This document shows, in pieces, positions 16,390-23,450 of a DNA stretch of 23,975 bases (position 1 is the stretch's first letter; the number at the start of each line of letters is the position of its first letter). Location: contig UREG01000025.1 in assembly GCA_900546795.1 (NCBI GenBank), forward strand, positions 1 through 23,975. Direction: 5' to 3'. A program made the translations under genes and the position numbers. The stretch is from an uncultured Veillonellaceae bacterium. Its GTDB lineage: Bacteria; Bacillota; Negativicutes; Veillonellales; Megasphaeraceae. The notes beneath the pieces are model-generated. The model saw only the letters and a list, made by a program, of their open reading frames with translations, was not told where the DNA came from and did no database searches.

Positions 16390-16866
16390 ATGATGCGCAC
16401 ATTAGGCAATAAAAAAAATGTAAAAATTATTTCGTTAGGCGTGGCGGCGATTTTTATTTTAGGTGTCGCCGGCATTTCTATGATGCAGATGGGCAATCCG
16501 GTCAATGCGGCTCCGTCCAGCACGATCGGCGTAGTGGATATGAGCGCGGTATATAAACCGGACAGCAAAGATATCTTAGAAGCACAGCAGAAAATTCAGG
16601 AAGCCTCTGATGCATCTCAGAAAGAGTTTAATGAAAAATCAGCAAATATGAGCGAAGAAGAAAAATCGAAGCTTTTTGGAGAAATGCAGCAGCAGCTTAT
16701 GACGAAACGCGAAGAGATTCAAAAAGGATTGAGTGATAAAGTCGATGCAGCGGTAAAAAGCGTAGCAGATGGCCGCGGCTTGACGCTGGTAGTGGATAAA
16801 CGCGCAGTTCTTTACGGCGGTGTAGATATTACCGAGGATGTATCGAAGAAACTGTCCTCTAATTAA
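16390..16866 (+). CDS. OmpH/Skp-family periplasmic chaperone (first of three)
   Basis: A 158-residue protein of the OmpH/Skp family, which holds unfolded outer-membrane proteins in the periplasm on their way to BamA. An N-terminal hydrophobic segment (about residues 12-33) is followed by NAAPS, a plausible signal-peptidase site, so the mature protein would be soluble. The core has a short strand (TIGVVDMSAVY), a glutamine- and glutamate-rich coiled coil (about 58-125) and the closing strand region LTLVVDKRAVLYGGVDITEDV, the usual OmpH body plan. The ATG at 16390 follows AAGGAGAT by about nine bases; the adjacent ATG at 16393 is equally possible. Placement after bamA and before lpxD is the classical skp position. 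Confidence 0.88.
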   Translation: MMRTLGNKKNVKIISLGVAAIFILGVAGISMMQMGNPVNAAPSSTIGVVDMSAVYKPDSKDILEAQQKIQEASDASQKEFNEKSANMSEEEKSKLFGEMQQQLMTKREEIQKGLSDKVDAAVKSVADGRGLTLVVDKRAVLYGGVDITEDVSKKLSSN

Positions 16867-16880
16867 TAAAGGAGCGGCGT

Positions 16881-17816
16881 ATGATACGTTCCCCGAAACG
16901 ATGGATAACAGTCGGTCTGCTGGCTGCCGCAATGGCTGCCGGCGGCTGCGGATTTTTGGATCGGCATGAAGAAAAGCCGGCGGCCGTATATGGCGTTGTC
17001 CAAATAGAAAAAGCGGTGGAAAGCCATCCGCGGTACAGTGAATATTACCGCTTGAAAAAAGAATATGACGTAATGACGGCGTCGTATCGGGCGGAACAGA
17101 TGTTGTTATCTAAAAAAGCGGCGATGGAAAATCTGCGTCTGCAGGAGCTGGACGAGCAGAAAGGGATTACCCAGGAGCTCAACCAGGAACTGGAAGCGCG
17201 GATGCAGATGAAGGAAAATGAGCTGAACCGCAAACTCCAGGACGTGTATATGTCCTTAGTGGAGCAGCATAAATTGGAGCAGCGTTTTGATCAGGCGATA
17301 GATGAAAGCAGCCTGAAAATCGTCAATATGCAGTTAAAGCTCAGAAACGCTCATTTGCGAAGAGCAGAACGGGCAGAGTTGGAAGCGGAGCTGACAGAGG
17401 CGATGAAAAATCGAAAAGTAGATTATTTAGCGATAGGCAATGAACTGGTGGGCGAAGTGTCTCAGGAAATGCTGCCGCATAAAGAAGCGGCGGAAAAAGA
17501 ACTGGCCGCTTATCGGGAGTCGGTGATAAAAGAATTGGCGGCAGAACGGGACGATAAGATGAAGCTGCTGGAAAAGCAGGTAAAGGAAGAAGAAAATCTG
17601 CCGGATCCGGCGGCATGGAATCAAGAATGGAAAGAGAAGCTGGAAAAGAAAAAACAGGAAGCGGATTTGGTATATGATTTGATCTTAGCGGATATTCGCC
17701 GGAAGGCAGAAGCCGTAGCGCAGGAAAAGCAGTTGGAAATGATATTTTCTCAGTATGAAGTCAATGTCAGCGCAATGGACGTGACGGACGACGTTATCGC
17801 AGCCTATCGCAAATAA
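16881..17816 (+). CDS. Long OmpH-like coiled-coil lipoprotein (second of three)
   Basis: A 311-residue lipoprotein, about twice the length of Skp. The N-terminus is a lipoprotein signal ending AAGGC, with the lipidated Cys at residue 23. It then resembles its neighbours: a YGVVQIEKAVESH strand at the start and a C-terminal KQLEMIFSQYEV then MDVTDDVIAAYRK, parallel to GGVDITEDV and GGVDVTDDV. Between them lies a very long charged helical region (about residues 55-275) with strong heptad character. It is probably a membrane-attached Skp-like chaperone or a periplasmic spacer; the function has not been established from sequence. The start at 16881 has AAAGGAGCGG upstream, 14 bases after the previous gene. 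A distant OmpH relationship is my inference from size, motifs and position. Confidence 0.78.
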   Translation: MIRSPKRWITVGLLAAAMAAGGCGFLDRHEEKPAAVYGVVQIEKAVESHPRYSEYYRLKKEYDVMTASYRAEQMLLSKKAAMENLRLQELDEQKGITQELNQELEARMQMKENELNRKLQDVYMSLVEQHKLEQRFDQAIDESSLKIVNMQLKLRNAHLRRAERAELEAELTEAMKNRKVDYLAIGNELVGEVSQEMLPHKEAAEKELAAYRESVIKELAAERDDKMKLLEKQVKEEENLPDPAAWNQEWKEKLEKKKQEADLVYDLILADIRRKAEAVAQEKQLEMIFSQYEVNVSAMDVTDDVIAAYRK

Positions 17817-17828
17817 CAGGAGGACCTG

Positions 17829-18251
17829 ATGAATACAATGATAAAGAAATGGACGGCTCTTGGTGTATCGTTGCTGTTTGCCGGTATGATCGCCGGCTGC
17901 GGCGGCAATGAAACCATGGGCTATGTAGATATGCAGAAAATTACAAAAGAAAGCCCGAAAGCACAGACTATGCAGCAGGATCTGGAAAAGAAACGCCAGG
18001 AAATCAGCACGCGGCTGGAAGGCGAAAAGGCGTCTTTATCAGATGAAGAATTTATGAAAAAGCAGCAGGACGCACAGCGGGAAATGCAGCTGTTTGCTGA
18101 AGTGCAGCAAAAGCAGTTCATGTCCTATATGGAAGCGCAGATGGCTTCTGTAGCAAAAGAAAAAGACTTGGGTATTATTGTGATTAAAAATGCCGTGCAT
18201 CAGGGCGGCGTCGATGTGACCGACGACGTGTTGGCAAAAATGAAGCAATAA
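17829..18251 (+). CDS. OmpH/Skp-family lipoprotein (third of three)
   Basis: A 140-residue OmpH-type protein with a lipoprotein signal (lipobox IAGC, Cys at residue 24). After the Cys it has MGYVDMQKITKESPKAQTM, the family's first strand and helix, a coiled coil (about 48-112) rich in Gln, Glu and Lys, and the final strand region DLGIIVIKNAVHQGGVDVTDDVL. Normal Skp proteins are soluble, so lipidation would tether this one to a membrane. The ATG at 17829 follows AGGAGG by five bases; the stop of the previous gene is 12 bases before. lpxD follows 19 bases on. All three genes are likely cotranscribed with bamA and lpxD. Confidence 0.86.
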   Translation: MNTMIKKWTALGVSLLFAGMIAGCGGNETMGYVDMQKITKESPKAQTMQQDLEKKRQEISTRLEGEKASLSDEEFMKKQQDAQREMQLFAEVQQKQFMSYMEAQMASVAKEKDLGIIVIKNAVHQGGVDVTDDVLAKMKQ

Positions 18252-18270
18252 TATAACTGGAGGGCTTACG

Positions 18271-19305
18271 ATGATACAAAAGACAGTAAAGGAATTAGCA
18301 GAACTGGTAGGAGGGACGGTCATTGGCGACGAAACGCGGGTGATTACTGACGTATGCGGCCTGGAGACAGCCGGAGCGGATCAGGTTACGTTTGCTGTAG
18401 AACCGTATATCGAGTATTTGCCGCAAGTTCATGCCGGCGCTGTGGTTGTGGACAAGGAAATTGCACAGCGGGGAGATAATACGCTCATTGTCGTAGACAA
18501 TCCTCGGGCCGTTTTTGCAAAACTGCTGCTTGTGTTCCACCCAAGACACCATGTGAAGGAAGGGGTGCATGAAACCGCCGTCCTTGGAAATAATGTGAAA
18601 TTGGGAAGTCGTGTATCTATCATGCCCTATGCGGTCATCGGAGATAACGTTGAAATCGGCGACGGAACGGTGATCTATCCCTATGTATTTATTGGCGACA
18701 ATGCAAAAATCGGCGAAGAAGCCACTTTATTCCCCGGAGCAGTCGTACATGAAAATTGTGTGATTGGCAAACGATTTGTAGCGCGGGCCCATGCCGTTAT
18801 CGGCGGAGAAGGCTTTGGATTTGCTACGCAAAAAGACGGCCGCCACGAACGGATATCCCAGATCGGCAATGTCGTAATCGGCGATGACGTGGAAGTAGGG
18901 GCTGCCAGTGCAATCGATAATGGCACGATGGGCAGCACGGTTGTGAAACGGGGAACGAAGATCGATAATTTAGTTCATTTGGGACATAATGTGGAAGTGG
19001 GCGAAGACTGCTTCCTGATCGCTCAGGTAGGGATTGCCGGAAGCACCAAAATCGGCAATCGCGTTATCCTGGCAGGTCAGACGGGATGCACCGGCCATAT
19101 CACGATCGCGGATAACGTGATCTGCGCTGGAAAAACCGGTATTACAGGCAGTATCAAAGAAGCGGGAACCTATGCGGGATTCCCGGTACGTCCGCACAGC
19201 GAATGGCTTCGCATGGAAGCGACTGCGGGCAAGCTGCCGGAAATGTATAAGAAGTTGAAAGCGTTGGAAAAACGCGTAAAAGAATTAGAAGCACAGGAGA
19301 AATAA
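18271..19305 (+). CDS. lpxD: UDP-3-O-(3-hydroxyacyl)glucosamine N-acyltransferase
   Basis: LpxD adds the second 3-hydroxyacyl chain, from ACP, to the glucosamine precursor of lipid A. The 344-residue protein has the N-terminal uridine-binding domain (about 1-100), a left-handed beta helix of hexapeptide repeats (about 105-305, for example VIGDNVEIGDGTVIYPYVFI) and a C-terminal helix with heptads. The catalytic His is His239 in LVHLGHNV, numbered as in Escherichia coli. The ATG at 18271 has GGAGGGC upstream. LpxC, LpxA and LpxB, which act beside it in the pathway, are not in this window; acyl-ACP from the fab genes would feed it. lpxD next to skp is conserved in many diderm bacteria. Confidence 0.96.
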   Translation: MIQKTVKELAELVGGTVIGDETRVITDVCGLETAGADQVTFAVEPYIEYLPQVHAGAVVVDKEIAQRGDNTLIVVDNPRAVFAKLLLVFHPRHHVKEGVHETAVLGNNVKLGSRVSIMPYAVIGDNVEIGDGTVIYPYVFIGDNAKIGEEATLFPGAVVHENCVIGKRFVARAHAVIGGEGFGFATQKDGRHERISQIGNVVIGDDVEVGAASAIDNGTMGSTVVKRGTKIDNLVHLGHNVEVGEDCFLIAQVGIAGSTKIGNRVILAGQTGCTGHITIADNVICAGKTGITGSIKEAGTYAGFPVRPHSEWLRMEATAGKLPEMYKKLKALEKRVKELEAQEK

Positions 19306-19308
19306 TAT

Positions 19309-19947
19309 ATGAGAAAAAAACTTAGCGCTCTTTGTATAGGGATTGCCGCTGCGGCTGCGGTTAGTTCCGCTTCCTATGCCAGCTCGATGCAGCCGTCCTT
19401 TTTAGGTGCGACTGGATCGCTGACGACGCCTACCGGGGAAACGCTGCCGGTCGGCTCCATTTCACTGGGATATTGGCAAAGCGATGACAGCGACCATAAA
19501 ATGGGAGCGGTAGCTTTTGGCGTAGCGCCTCATGTAGAAGTATCGGCAGCGCATTTGTGGGCAGAAGATGATAAGACGTTCATAAGCGGAAAATTTTCCC
19601 TCTTGCGGGAAGGCGCCGTGATTCCGGCGGTAGCTGCCGGGGTCCTGGATATCGGCGATGAGCGGGATACCACGGTATATCTGGCGGCGACTAAAAACCT
19701 GCCTTTTGGATTTAAATGTACGCTTGGGTATGGAAACGGCATCTACGACGGCGTTTTTGGTTCTGTAGAAAAGACGGTATCGCTGATTCCCGGCGGAGAC
19801 GATTTATTTCCGGCGACTACGTTAGTTGTGGAATATGACGCGGAAGACTGGAATTACGGTGCCCGCCTTGCGATTGCGGGCGGCGCGAAACTGACAGTTG
19901 GCCATTTTTATGACCGGACATATATAGGAGCTACATTTGTAAAATAA
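19309..19947 (+). CDS. Small YjbH-like outer-membrane barrel protein
   Basis: A 212-residue exported protein of unknown role. A signal peptide (about 1-24, ending SASYA) is followed by the N-terminal motif FLGATGSLTTPTGETLPVGS. This resembles the YjbH/exopolysaccharide-export barrel family, in which the phrase 'G.tG...tPta...p.G.i..g' is typical. The rest is alternating short strands with glycine turns, consistent with a small beta-barrel that ends FYDRTYIGATFVK. The start at 19309 has AGGAGAA upstream, just three bases after the lpxD stop. It lies between two lipid A genes, so a role in the outer membrane is likely, but nothing more can be claimed. The family assignment is tentative. Confidence 0.7.
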   Translation: MRKKLSALCIGIAAAAAVSSASYASSMQPSFLGATGSLTTPTGETLPVGSISLGYWQSDDSDHKMGAVAFGVAPHVEVSAAHLWAEDDKTFISGKFSLLREGAVIPAVAAGVLDIGDERDTTVYLAATKNLPFGFKCTLGYGNGIYDGVFGSVEKTVSLIPGGDDLFPATTLVVEYDAEDWNYGARLAIAGGAKLTVGHFYDRTYIGATFVK

Positions 19948-19960
19948 GAAGGTGGCTGCA

Positions 19961-20848
19961 ATGTATTACTTTATGAAAATACTGAGCTTTTTGCTCTGTC
20001 ACATACCAAAGGCTGCGGCGCATGGATTTGGGCAGGGGCTGGGGGAGTTTTTCTGGGCATTAGTGCCGGCAAAAAGAAAAGAACTGGCTGTCCGCCAGAT
20101 CCTGCAGTGCCGGATTACGGACGACCGAAAAGAAGCGCAGCGTATTGCCAAGGCGAGCGCAGTGCGCTTTGGTCCTATGATCGCAGAGGTCCTTCGGTAT
20201 CCTATATATACGAAAGCGATATTGGAAGAAAAAATAGAATTTCGCAACCGGGAAATCTTAGACGACGTGTTTGAAAAAGGGCACGGCTGTATTTTAGCGG
20301 CGACGCATGGCGGGAACTGGGAACTTCTCGGCGGCGTATTGGCTACGTTTGGCTATCCGCTTATTTCCGTGGCGCAGCAGCAAAATGACGGCGGCGCCGA
20401 TAAATTTATTAACGAATACCGGGCGCGGCTTCATCAGCATGTTACCTACAAGACCGGAGTACGGGATATGATCCGGTATTTGGGAAAAGGATACGGCATC
20501 GGTTTGCTCATGGACCAGGACCCGGGAAAGAACGGTGTGATCGCTGACTTTTTTGGACGGCCAACGCTGACGGCAACGGGGCCGGTCGTGCTGGCGAAGA
20601 TGAAGAAAACCTGCATCGTCCCGATATTTATTCATTCGGATCGGCCGTATCATCATGTCGTAGATGTTCTTCCGCCGGTATGGCCGAAAGAAACCGGCGA
20701 TAAAAATCAGGATCTTGTGGATACGACGACGGAGCTTAACTCAATTTTAGAAGCCCGGATTCGGAAGTATCCGGAAGATTGGTTTTGGCTGCACAACCGG
20801 TGGAAATGGACGGAACGGCTGCATCCGGAATTGAATCAGGAAAAATAA
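19961..20848 (+). CDS. Lipid A lauroyl-type acyltransferase (LpxL/HtrB family)
   Basis: A membrane-associated acyltransferase that adds secondary acyl chains to a lipid A precursor. The 295-residue protein has the H-x4-E catalytic motif as His116 to Glu121 (HGGNWE) and the conserved stretch LLMDQDPGKNGVIADFFGRPTLTATG. An N-terminal hydrophobic segment anchors it to the inner membrane. The WFWLHNRWK end is typical of the family. I chose the ATG at 19961 because AGAAGGTGG lies just upstream; a GTG at 19952 overlaps that site. It is the last gene of the envelope block, 13 bases after the barrel gene, and is followed by a strong terminator. Which position it acylates, and with which chain, cannot be read from sequence. 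Confidence 0.93.
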   Translation: MYYFMKILSFLLCHIPKAAAHGFGQGLGEFFWALVPAKRKELAVRQILQCRITDDRKEAQRIAKASAVRFGPMIAEVLRYPIYTKAILEEKIEFRNREILDDVFEKGHGCILAATHGGNWELLGGVLATFGYPLISVAQQQNDGGADKFINEYRARLHQHVTYKTGVRDMIRYLGKGYGIGLLMDQDPGKNGVIADFFGRPTLTATGPVVLAKMKKTCIVPIFIHSDRPYHHVVDVLPPVWPKETGDKNQDLVDTTTELNSILEARIRKYPEDWFWLHNRWKWTERLHPELNQEK

Positions 20849-20883
20849 AAAGAGAAAGCGACAGCTTTCTCTTTTTATTTTTG
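20846..20883 (+). terminator. Strong terminator after the LpxL-family gene
   Basis: The sequence from 20846 to 20859 pairs with 20864-20877 in a perfect 14-base-pair stem (AGAAAGC/GCTTTCT core) with the loop GACA. T-runs on both strands make it potentially bidirectional. It includes the stop codon of the acyltransferase gene and ends the envelope block. Confidence 0.9.
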
Positions 20884-21013
20884 GATAAAGAATCGGCAAA
20901 GGCAAAAGGCGGCGAAAACGGCAGCCGCTTGGGCACAGGACGGGTTGCCAAGACAAGTAAATAAGGAACTCATGGCGCAATTAGGGCGAAAAATTACGAT
21001 ATAGTTAAAAATC
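20884..21013. other. Non-coding gap before the pyr promoter
   Basis: About 130 bases in which I see no gene with a ribosome-binding site, no RNA gene and no repeat. Short open stretches on both strands run through the preceding gene and terminator and look like chance. Confidence 0.5.
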
Positions 21014-21044
21014 TTGACACTTATTAGGTAACCTGTAGTATAAT
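21014..21044 (+). promoter_or_regulatory. Promoter of the pyrimidine operon
   Basis: A perfect TTGACA (21014-21019) and a perfect TATAAT (21039-21044) are separated by 19 bases, slightly longer than the optimal 17. The start would be near 21051, giving a leader of about 170 bases. Confidence 0.85.
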
Positions 21045-21102
21045 AAAGAAGTGCTTAAGACAGTACGAGAGACTGACAGCACCATGTACGATCAATCTTA
21101 TA

Positions 21103-21134
21103 CCTTTTAAGTTAGTCCAGAGAGGCTATCAAGG
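21103..21134 (+). promoter_or_regulatory. PyrR-binding site (anti-antiterminator) in the pyr leader
   Basis: The RNA would contain AGTCCAGAGAGGCT (21114-21127), the conserved PyrR-recognition sequence of Gram-positive pyr operons. The upper stem pairs AG/CT and CC/GG with a bulged U around the loop AGAGA; CCTT (21103-21106) pairs with AAGG (21131-21134) below. In this class of regulation PyrR bound to UMP stabilises this hairpin, which blocks the antiterminator and lets the downstream terminator form. No pyrR gene is in the window. Confidence 0.9.
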
Positions 21135-21170
21135 GATTCACGCAATTTTTGTGTCTATTTGCGATAATTT

Positions 21171-21200
21171 AGCCTCTACTGACAGGTAGAGGCTTTTTTT
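21171..21200 (+). terminator. Attenuator terminator of the pyr operon
   Basis: AGCCTCTAC (21171-21179) pairs with GTAGAGGCT (21186-21194), followed by seven T. The alternative antiterminator pairs AGAGGCTA (21121-21128, inside the PyrR site) with TAGCCTCT (21170-21177), consuming the terminator's 5' arm. The two structures exclude each other, which is the classical PyrR attenuation switch. Confidence 0.9.
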
Positions 21201-21223
21201 GTTATAAAAAAGGAGGAAGGCAG

Positions 21224-22174
21224 ATGTCGGGAATCAGTATGAAAGGCGAGAGCTTGTTAGGGCTTCAGGGACTGCCGAAGGAAAAAATAGAAATGATCCT
21301 TCGCGTTGCTGAGAAAATGAAAGCTGTAGTAAACAGTGAGGATAAGAAAATACCGCTTCTTCGCGGGAAATCTGTAGTAAATCTGTTTATGGAAGCGAGC
21401 ACGAGAACAAGAAGCTCCTTTGAACTGGCAGGAAAATATCTGGGAGCGGACGTGATCAATATCAGTCAAAGCGGCAGCTCCATGACGAAAGGGGAAAGCT
21501 GGCGGGATACGCTGCTGACCATGACGGCTATGGGGGTAGACGCCATCGTCATGCGCCACAGAGAAGAAGGATCGCCTTTATATGCGACGAAAGCCGTTTC
21601 TCCGGTCATCATTAATGCTGGCGACGGAGCTCATGAACATCCGACGCAGGGATTGCTGGACATGTATACAATCAAAGAGCGGAAAGGACGGCTCGACGGA
21701 CTTAAAGTAGTCATTGTAGGCGACATTACGCACAGCCGGGTGGCTCGTTCGGATATTTACGGTCTTACGACGATGGGCGCAGAAGTACATTTGGCCGGCC
21801 CGCGGACATTGCTGCAGCCGGAAATGGAAGCTATGGGCGTAAAACTGCATTATAATGTGCGGGAAGCGATCAAAGACGCGGACGTAGTCAATGTGCTCCG
21901 GATCCAAAAGGAACGGATGGGCGTTGGATTTTTCCCGACAGAACGGGAATATGCACGGATTTTTGGCATCAATAAAGACGTGCTGAAAGCGGCTAAACCG
22001 GATGTGCTGATCATGCACCCCGGCCCGATGAACCGGGGCTTGGAAATTTCTCCGGATGTAGCATACTGGGAACAGTCTGCAATCCAGGAACAGGTAAAAA
22101 ATGGGATTTCCGTGCGTATGGCCGTGTTGTATTTAACCATCATAGGAGGCGATGATGTTGAAATTACTCGTTAA
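21224..22174 (+). CDS. pyrB: Aspartate carbamoyltransferase, catalytic subunit
   Basis: It joins carbamoyl phosphate and aspartate in the first committed step of pyrimidine synthesis. The 316-residue protein has the carbamoyl-phosphate motif STRTRSSFE (residues 59-67), the GESWRDT loop, HPTQGLLD and VGDITHSRVARS, and the C-terminal MHPGPMNRG. The start at 21224 follows AAAAAGGAGGAA with about seven bases of spacing; an ATG at 21239 is in frame but less well placed. No pyrI regulatory-chain gene is nearby, as in Bacillus-type enzymes. The stop overlaps pyrC by about 20 bases. Expression is expected to follow the PyrR attenuator upstream. Confidence 0.97.
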   Translation: MSGISMKGESLLGLQGLPKEKIEMILRVAEKMKAVVNSEDKKIPLLRGKSVVNLFMEASTRTRSSFELAGKYLGADVINISQSGSSMTKGESWRDTLLTMTAMGVDAIVMRHREEGSPLYATKAVSPVIINAGDGAHEHPTQGLLDMYTIKERKGRLDGLKVVIVGDITHSRVARSDIYGLTTMGAEVHLAGPRTLLQPEMEAMGVKLHYNVREAIKDADVVNVLRIQKERMGVGFFPTEREYARIFGINKDVLKAAKPDVLIMHPGPMNRGLEISPDVAYWEQSAIQEQVKNGISVRMAVLYLTIIGGDDVEITR

Positions 22175-23450
22175 GAATGGACGGATCATCAATCCGGCAC
22201 TTCAACAAGATGAAATAGCAGATATTTTGATAGAGAACGGAAAAATAGCCGCGATAGGAACGAACCTTGCAGCCGATGAAACAACGGAAGTATATGATGC
22301 GTCTGGAAAAATCGTAACTCCGGGCCTCATCGATATTCACACGCATTTGCGTGAGCCGGGCCAGGAAGCGAAAGAAGATATTGAACATGGTACGCGGGCA
22401 GCTGTGGCAGGCGGGATTACCCGTATCGCTACGATGCCGAATACTGTTCCTGTGGTAGATAGCTCTATCTTGGTAAAAGGATTGAAAGCACGGGCGGAAG
22501 AAGCGGGCGTTGCGAAGGTAGAAGTGATCGGCGCCGTATCCAAGGGGCAAAAAGGCGAACAGCTTGCGGAAATGGGCGATATGGCATTTGCCGGTGCAGT
22601 TGCCTTTTCGGATGATGGACATTACATTGAAAACGCATCGTTTTTAAGAAAAGCATTGGAATATGCAAGCATGTTCGGAAAAATGGTCATTGATCATGCC
22701 GAAGATCCTACTTTGGTAAAAGATGGGCATATGCATGAAGGCCGGGTATCGCATGAGCTGGGAATTACGGGCCGGCCGGCAGCAGCGGAAGATATTGCGA
22801 CAGCTCGGGATATCCTGATGAGTGAAATGACGGGCGGACATATCCATATTGCGCATATCAGTTCGAAAAAAACAGTGGAAATGATTCGGGAGGCCAAGAA
22901 AAAAGGAATTCCGGTCACTACGGAAGTAACCGCTCACCATTTGAGCCTTACCGATGAATGTTTGCGCACTTATAATACCGCTTTTAAAGTAGCGCCGCCG
23001 CTTCGGTCGGAAGATCATCGCCAGGCGCTGATCGAAGGGCTGAAAGACGGTACGATCGACTGCATTATTACGGACCATTCCCCGCATGCGTATGAAGAAA
23101 AAGACGTCGAGTTTAACCTGGCTCCCAATGGATTCTGCGGATTTGAAACCTCTCTTGGCGCCGTGCTGACGAACGTGTATCATACCGGCGCGGTAGATCT
23201 AAATACGATTATTGCTGCATATACCTGCAATCCGGCGAAACTGATCGGCGTAGATGCCGGCGTACTGGCAGCAGGAAAAGAAGCGGATATTACGGTCATT
23301 GACCTGGATAAAGAATGGACGGTAGACAGCCGGACGTTCTATACAAAAGGAAAAGTAACGCCGTTTGAAGGCGTTCAATTTAAAGGAAAAGCCGTGTTAA
23401 CGATTGTAGACGGTGAAATTGTGATGAAAGACGGGGAGGTTTTAAAATGA
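22155..23450 (+). CDS. pyrC: Dihydroorotase
   Basis: It closes carbamoyl aspartate into dihydroorotate, the third step of pyrimidine synthesis. The 431-residue protein is a type I (class I amidohydrolase) enzyme, as in Bacillus. It shows the metal-binding DIHTHLREPG motif (His62, His64), the HAED and HIAHISS motifs, and TDHSPHA near the end. Three starts are possible (ATG 22152, ATG 22155, TTG 22158). I chose 22155, which is five bases after AGGAGG, while 22152 is too close. It overlaps pyrB by about 20 bases and its stop codon shares four bases (ATGA) with carA. Confidence 0.96.
   Translation: MLKLLVKNGRIINPALQQDEIADILIENGKIAAIGTNLAADETTEVYDASGKIVTPGLIDIHTHLREPGQEAKEDIEHGTRAAVAGGITRIATMPNTVPVVDSSILVKGLKARAEEAGVAKVEVIGAVSKGQKGEQLAEMGDMAFAGAVAFSDDGHYIENASFLRKALEYASMFGKMVIDHAEDPTLVKDGHMHEGRVSHELGITGRPAAAEDIATARDILMSEMTGGHIHIAHISSKKTVEMIREAKKKGIPVTTEVTAHHLSLTDECLRTYNTAFKVAPPLRSEDHRQALIEGLKDGTIDCIITDHSPHAYEEKDVEFNLAPNGFCGFETSLGAVLTNVYHTGAVDLNTIIAAYTCNPAKLIGVDAGVLAAGKEADITVIDLDKEWTVDSRTFYTKGKVTPFEGVQFKGKAVLTIVDGEIVMKDGEVLK

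Noticed and set aside
20779..20964. A short plus-strand frame crossing the end of the LpxL-type gene and its terminator
   Set aside because: It passes through the terminator hairpin, lacks a ribosome-binding site and has no recognisable sequence.
21072..21185. The octamer ACTGACAG repeated in the pyr leader (21072-21079 and 21178-21185)
   Set aside because: One copy forms the terminator loop, but eight bases in a 170-base leader can match by chance and no pairing role is seen.
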